6,190 bases of DNA, from the NCBI GenBank assembly GCA_030043495.1, contig JASHXO010000039.1:1-6190 (forward strand), written 5' to 3'. Source of the DNA: Candidatus Rhabdochlamydia sp. (lineage in GTDB: Bacteria; Chlamydiota; Chlamydiia; Chlamydiales; Rhabdochlamydiaceae). Below the pieces are notes generated by a model. It saw only the letters and a list, made by a program, of their open reading frames with translations, was not told the origin of the DNA and searched no databases. Shown here piece after piece: positions 5,933-6,190 of the stretch (position 1 is its first letter; each line of letters opens with the position of its first letter). Made by a program: the position numbers and the translations under genes.

Positions 5933-6190
5933 TTACATCAAATGTTCATATTTTGCCAAAAATGAAGATCCGACGCGTGAGGAGCTGTAATAACCATAGT
6001 CCTCTTTGCGAAATAATCTTTTAAAATTTGCCAACCTTTCTTCTTCTCCAGTTAAAGAAGCCCATTGATTGTTCAGTCTCTGCAAAGCTTCGATCACTAA
6101 AGCATTGATATCTTCGGCTGAATTTTCCTCTACTTCTATTCCAGCATCTAAAAAACACTTGGAATCTCTGAAATTAGCCATTGGGGATTG
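5933..6190 (-). CDS. TIGR04372-type putative glycosyltransferase, C-terminal fragment
   Basis: The frame is open to the right edge (the codons before the Met at 6181 read Gln-Ser-Pro), so that Met is internal and the true start lies outside the window. The 86 visible residues match what I know of the C-terminus of the TIGR04372 putative glycosyltransferases: a segment GIEVEENSAEDINALVIEAL, an aromatic turn (LNNQW), and a closing SSSRVGSSFLAKYEHLM that parallels the usual RIG-x-x-FL-x(4)-LL ending. Members are found in polysaccharide and LPS loci and are presumed to act at the cytoplasmic side of the inner membrane. The stop lies nine bases before lhgO, so both are probably co-transcribed. The catalytic part is not visible, so the assignment rests on the C-terminal tail only. 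Confidence 0.72.
   Translation of the reverse strand, partial: QSPMANFRDSKCFLDAGIEVEENSAEDINALVIEALQRLNNQWASLTGEEERLANFKRLFRKEDYGYYSSSRVGSSFLAKYEHLM

Overview
The window is a compact, one-direction gene cluster. All genes are read on the minus strand, so transcription enters at the right edge and leaves at the left. It comes from a bacterium of moderate GC content. ATG starts, AGGAG-type ribosome binding sites, 4 to 26 bp gene overlaps and a heptose-isomerase-like gene fit a Gram-negative host with an LPS, O-antigen or capsule locus. I cannot name the genus from sequence alone.

Layout in transcription order (right to left): the 3' end of a TIGR04372-type putative glycosyltransferase (5933-6190, cut by the window edge); an LhgO-family FAD-dependent L-2-hydroxyglutarate oxidase (4682-5923); an interruption of about 380 bp filled mostly by a foldback mobile element (4403-4715); an NAD-dependent sugar epimerase/dehydratase (3335-4303); a SIS-fold phosphosugar isomerase related to GmhA (2694-3338); a second SDR, like GDP-mannose or dTDP-glucose 4,6-dehydratase (1730-2719); and the N-terminal (890-1717) and C-terminal (1-909, cut by the window edge) halves of a split transketolase. 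Genes from the epimerase to the second transketolase half are overlapped or 12 bp apart and form one operon. The two genes on the right were probably its first part.

Functionally this looks like a sugar-precursor module of a surface polysaccharide locus. Transketolase can make sedoheptulose 7-phosphate, the SIS protein could isomerise it, and two SDR enzymes would modify the activated sugar. The glycosyltransferase would transfer it, and the LhgO-like oxidase would act on a 2-hydroxyacid. The real product sugar is not known.

The most interesting item is the foldback element. It is 313 bp, almost entirely palindromic, has 22-bp terminal inverted repeats (20/22 matching) and is flanked by an exact 8-bp direct repeat, CTCTTAGA. 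It carries no gene. Its right end lies inside lhgO. Removing the element plus one repeat copy in silico rejoins the reading frame to a stop codon two codons further on. The element has therefore replaced the last two residues of the oxidase with eleven residues of transposon-derived sequence and supplied a new stop codon. It also places a hairpin with about 100 paired bases per arm in the middle of the operon.
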